NCBI RefSeq assembly: GCF_001429725.1
Contig: NZ_LMHV01000023.1
Span: forward strand, 124,767 to 188,766
Length of the DNA: 64,000 nucleotides
Direction: 5' to 3'
Origin: Rhizobium sp. Root708
GTDB lineage: Bacteria; Pseudomonadota; Alphaproteobacteria; Rhizobiales; Rhizobiaceae
In this document: positions 63,975 to 64,000 of the stretch, piece after piece
Numbering within the stretch: position 1 is the stretch's first letter
Layout: every line of letters begins with the position of its first letter
Program-made: the position numbers and the translations under genes
The notes under the pieces: model-generated
Told to the model about the DNA's origin: nothing
Database searches by the model: none
What the model saw: only the letters and a program-made list of their open reading frames with translations

Positions 63975-64000
63975 AACGTGCCCTTCGCTCGCCCGCGCGG

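Overview
The window looks like alphaproteobacterial DNA, most likely Rhizobiaceae (Rhizobium, Agrobacterium or Ensifer group). I base this on the high GC content, the density of ABC solute-uptake operons each with its own LacI, RpiR, ROK, Lrp, MarR, IclR or AraC regulator, and the protein families present. No rRNA, tRNA, CRISPR array or insertion sequence was seen, and replicon type cannot be decided from the sequence.

Layout. 1-3.3 kb: the 3' end of a sugar ABC operon (permeases, binding protein) with a convergent LacI repressor. 3.4-7.5 kb: assorted genes (unknown protein, flavin reductase, ACT protein, MFS exporter, EamA transporter whose natural start appears to be a non-standard ATC). 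7.7-13.4 kb: a ugp-like operon (binding protein, two permeases, glycerophosphodiesterase, ATPase) ending in an RpiR-type regulator. 13.4-21.2 kb: an Lrp regulator divergent from ornithine cyclodeaminase, a CtlX-type citrulline hydrolase, DDAH, a polar amino acid ABC transporter and an M20 amidohydrolase; together they read as methylarginine to citrulline to ornithine to proline, with a dedicated importer.

21.3-41.6 kb is an aromatic-amine/aromatic-acid island. It holds the complete homoprotocatechuate meta-cleavage operon hpaFED-GHI with a pyridoxal-phosphate aromatic amino acid decarboxylase gene inserted in it and hpaR divergent; a six-gene tightly coupled operon (IclR, Tm-1-like/UPF0261 protein, HAD hydrolase, omega-aminotransferase, AGXT2L-like phospho-lyase, APH-fold kinase); a divergent APC permease and aldehyde dehydrogenase; and hpaBC with the divergent AraC activator hpaA. 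The parts could feed aromatic amines, or beta-hydroxylated amines through a kinase/phospho-lyase step, into arylacetaldehyde, arylacetate and central metabolism. This integrated route is the main hypothesis of the report and is inference.

41.6-50.7 kb: glutathione transferase, TIM-barrel isomerase, GH15 glucoamylase-like enzyme, two tandem paralogous MarR regulators divergent from a ClC chloride/proton antiporter with CBS domains, and a Pit phosphate transporter. 50.75-57.8 kb: a second sugar ABC operon with an embedded DUF5060/DUF5605 glycosidase, divergent from a ROK repressor. 57.8-64 kb: a class III adenylate/guanylate cyclase broken by a frameshift, a DUF454 membrane protein, katG, a DUF1328 mini-membrane protein and a membrane protein of unknown function.
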